From Limivivens sp034101475 (GTDB lineage Bacteria; Bacillota; Clostridia; Lachnospirales; Lachnospiraceae), in assembly GCA_034101475.1 (NCBI GenBank), contig JAXEJQ010000111.1, positions 1 through 48,800 of the forward strand: 48,800 bases of DNA, given 5' to 3'. The notes below the pieces were generated by a model. The model worked only from the letters and a program-made list of their open reading frames with translations. It searched no databases and had not been told where the DNA came from. The number at the start of each line of letters is the position of its first letter. The first letter of the stretch is position 1. Made by a program: the position numbers and the translations under genes. This document shows, one piece after another, positions 46,835-48,800 of the stretch.

Positions 46835-48494
46835 ATTCCAGTACCTCATTTCCCTCCCCGTGAAGATCCAGGCAGAGCCGGATAGCCCAGGGAGGCACTT
46901 TATATTCCAGAAACCGGTAATCGGTGAAAACAAAGGCTGTCTCATAGTCCGGCCGGCTGGAGGGATAGATGCCGTCTCCGTCGGTAAAGTAGAGAAGTCC
47001 CCTGAGATGCTTGAAAACACGGTCTTTTTTCAGCTTTTCAATATAAGTAAACACGGGTGTGAAATCGGTACCGCCTCTGCCGGATATGCGCAGATTCCGG
47101 CTGAACCGATTCCAGTCCTCAGGGGTTTTGATCACCGCATGCCCCTGGATCATGGAGTCACACTGGAGAATGTGGACATTCATATGGGTAAAGAAATTCT
47201 GGCGGTCTGTCAGAATGGAGCAGGTTTCCTCCAGAAAGCGCCGGACCACCGGAAGAGAGCAGGAACCGGAGGTATCGATGGCGATGACAAGCTCCTGGAC
47301 TCTGGAGACTTCACAGGATTCCGGAGGTTCGATAAAAGGCATCTGATCGTAACGGGTCAGACCATAATAATAGGGTATATAATCAAAGCTGTCGGGATCG
47401 CTCTGCATTTCTTCACCGGTGACGGCAAACCTTTTCAGGTAGCGGCGGAAATCGTAGCGTCCCTTTTTCTCCAGAAGAAGCATTTCCACCCGGCTTCCGG
47501 GGGCAGCGCCTCTGGCAGAGGAACGGCGGGGACCGGTCCGGGCGGCGAGCCGGATCTGCTGCCACTGTCTGCGGATCTGCTCCATTTTATGGATGTCAGA
47601 AGCAGGGGAAGAAGGAGAAGAGGAACCGCTGCCGTCCGGGCCGCTTCCGCTGCCATCCGAAAAAGTCCGGGCCTTTCCGGGGACGGAATACCAGAGATGG
47701 TGGGAATCTGCTGAAAAAAGGGCTGGATCTGCGGCAACAATCTCTTCCTTCAAAGCCTGGTAAATCTGTTCGGCAGAAGTGAGCCCATGAAGTTTTTCCA
47801 ATTCCCGGAGCGTCTTTTGGCGTGCAGAAAAATCTTCGGTGTTTTTCGGCAGAATCCGGTCAATCAGGCGGGTGACAAACAGGTCGCAGGCCAGATCCCA
47901 GAGCGGTGGGTCCACCTGCCCGGGCGGCAGAATATGCAGATAAAGACAGTGAAAAATCATATGAAGGATGACCCGGTGAAAACTGCATTCCAGATACTGG
48001 TGAAACAGTTTTTCCGGACAGTAAAAAAGGGAGATTCCGTCTGTCCCGGTGGGAGAGTCCGGGGCAAATACCGGCTTCAGTTCCCGGGCTGCCAGTCCCA
48101 GCATGGGCAGGCGGTCATAAATCCAGAGCCGTTCCAGTTCAAAAATTTCCAGGGCATAATCGGAGACAGGCCGGAGGCTGGCTCCCGCTGATCCGGCAGA
48201 AAAAAGGAGGGCGGCAAGTTCCGTGCGGCCCAGGGCGGCAGACTGCCGGATCGCTTCCTGATACAGGGAGGGAGTCAGCCAGCCGGTTTGCAAAAGGCCC
48301 TTCAGCCAGGTGACAGAGCCTTCCCGGATGACGGCCAGCATGGCGGCCCGGATGCGCAGGCGCAGAAAGTTCTCATAGCGGTTCCGAAGCTCCGGGGAAA
48401 GAGGGCCCTCTCCGAAATAGCGGGAGAGCGCGATGGAAAGCTTTTTCGGTTCCTGCTTTGTCTCAAGAAAAATCAGATCCGGATTCTGTTCCAT
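46824..48494 (-). CDS. VWA-domain protein with a metallopeptidase-like N-terminal region (DUF2201 type)
   Basis: A 556-residue partner of the MoxR ATPase. The N-terminal part has a helical region (about 40-130) and a metallopeptidase-like helix whose HExxH position reads HMIFH (178-182), lacking the catalytic Glu. A Ser/Gly-rich linker (about 280-300) leads to a VWA domain with an intact MIDAS motif DTSGS (407-411) and later GRGGTDF. The start at 48494 follows GAAGGAGG; the frame remains open to 48785 only because it runs through repeat DNA. MoxR-VWA pairs usually help assemble or insert cofactors into a client protein, which is not identifiable here. Confidence 0.88.
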   Translation of the reverse strand: MEQNPDLIFLETKQEPKKLSIALSRYFGEGPLSPELRNRYENFLRLRIRAAMLAVIREGSVTWLKGLLQTGWLTPSLYQEAIRQSAALGRTELAALLFSAGSAGASLRPVSDYALEIFELERLWIYDRLPMLGLAARELKPVFAPDSPTGTDGISLFYCPEKLFHQYLECSFHRVILHMIFHCLYLHILPPGQVDPPLWDLACDLFVTRLIDRILPKNTEDFSARQKTLRELEKLHGLTSAEQIYQALKEEIVAADPALFSADSHHLWYSVPGKARTFSDGSGSGPDGSGSSSPSSPASDIHKMEQIRRQWQQIRLAARTGPRRSSARGAAPGSRVEMLLLEKKGRYDFRRYLKRFAVTGEEMQSDPDSFDYIPYYYGLTRYDQMPFIEPPESCEVSRVQELVIAIDTSGSCSLPVVRRFLEETCSILTDRQNFFTHMNVHILQCDSMIQGHAVIKTPEDWNRFSRNLRISGRGGTDFTPVFTYIEKLKKDRVFKHLRGLLYFTDGDGIYPSSRPDYETAFVFTDYRFLEYKVPPWAIRLCLDLHGEGNEVLEYEH

Positions 48495-48557
48495 GATATC
48501 TCCTTCCTCCTTTCCGGCAGATGGCAGGGGCTGCTGTCTTTTGAACGCAGCACTGAA

Positions 48558-48660
48558 ATCGACGAAATCATTCGCAATTTGCTCATGCTCTGCGAGTCCC
48601 ATGGACAGGATAAACCATGCAGACACGGATTGTCCTGCCCATTTGTCCTCTGGCTCATTA
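48558..48660 (+). repeat. Hairpin repeat family B, copy 2
   Basis: It aligns with 40259-40392 over its flanks. The central hairpin (48601-48642) pairs atggacaggataaacc with ggattgtcctgcccat (14 of 16 positions pair, with two mismatches) around a 10-nt loop. Its stem sequence differs from copy 1, yet pairing is kept. It lies in the leader of the minus-strand VWA gene. Confidence 0.8.
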
Positions 48661-48663
48661 TAT

Positions 48664-48778
48664 GATGTTGGGGTCAAAAGATGCCATACGGATTGTTCCG
48701 TGCTTCGCACTCCCACAATCCTGCCCAATATTCGGATATCGTGGGACATTCGTCCCACTTTTATCCTCATATTGGGGC
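48664..48778 (+). repeat. Element A copy 3 (3' end lost) joined to a second nested palindrome
   Basis: 48664-48723 matches element A except for its last bases. It runs directly into another palindrome (48723-48778): outer arms gcccaatat / atattggggc, middle ggata/tatcc, inner gtgggac/gtcccac with an ATTC loop. No coding sequence is recognised from 48495 to the window end; the whole stretch is repeats B, A and this palindrome. Confidence 0.8.
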
Positions 48779-48800
48779 GGGTCAATCAGTCATAAAACCA

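Noticed and set aside
45845..46885. 346-codon plus-strand frame opposite the MoxR gene
   Set aside because: Antisense shadow; the minus strand has Walker A and B motifs and a coupled start.
48495..48785. 97-residue N-terminal extension of the VWA protein
   Set aside because: It is the translation of repeats A and B; a strong ribosome site precedes ATG 48494.

Overview
The window is a chromosomal segment of an endospore-forming member of the Clostridia. The closest fit is the family Lachnospiraceae. I infer this from gene content and order: a glgC-glgD pair, spoIIAA-spoIIAB-sigF followed directly by spoVA genes, the rimP-nusA-ylxR-ylxQ-infB-rbfA-nrnA-truB-ribF cluster followed by rpsO and pnp, a tryptophan T-box in front of trpXYZ, and two small-molecule ABC systems. 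No species is claimed.

Layout. 1-5 kb: the end of a Gfo/Idh/MocA oxidoreductase, glycogen synthesis genes glgC-glgD (minus strand) and a PatB/MalY-type lyase. 5-7 kb: an ammonium channel with a P-II domain fused to its C-terminus, preceded by a leader terminator. 7-11.6 kb: a looser accessory stretch with tRNA-Gly(CCC), a Uma2-type nuclease-fold protein, a TetR regulator, a HicB-like protein without HicA, tRNA-Ala(GGC), a zinc-ribbon coiled-coil protein and an AAA/DUF4143 ATPase. 11.7-14.8 kb: folC, a 51-residue protein and a membrane TPR/zinc-ribbon protein. 14.9-19.7 kb: the sporulation block spoIIAA-spoIIAB-sigF and spoVAA-AB-AC-AD-AE, with an extra 54-residue membrane protein just before spoVAA. 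19.7-24.4 kb: an RluD-family pseudouridine synthase, a metallophosphoesterase, a cytoplasmic ParB-like/BMP fusion and L-asparaginase. 24.6-36.4 kb: the translation and RNA-processing block from rimP to pnp. 36.4-39.6 kb: T-box and trpXYZ. 39.6-44.2 kb: nrdG, a dUTPase-like gene and a CUT1 sugar importer without its own ATPase. 44.3-48.5 kb: fabH with a FabT-like operator, then a MoxR ATPase and a VWA/metallopeptidase-like partner on the minus strand.

The most unusual non-coding signal is a set of small dispersed palindromic repeats. Family A (65 bp; 11640-11704, 23182-23246, 48664-48723, fragment 9041-9057) has one copy flanked by a perfect 7-bp direct repeat. All copies lie upstream of a gene in the same orientation relative to that gene. 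Family B (40259-40392, 48558-48660) forms a hairpin whose stem differs between copies with compensatory changes. A 22-bp module C (8656, 9058, 39691) resembles the tail of family B. The elements are joined to each other in several combinations. No transposase is present in the window.

Other points: a probable leaderless mRNA for the pseudouridine synthase, two pairs of convergent genes whose coding regions overlap, a 12-copy 9-residue repeat inside infB, and two ABC substrate-binding proteins without a lipobox cysteine. Everything here was read by eye from the sequence. No database search, folding program or alignment was run.
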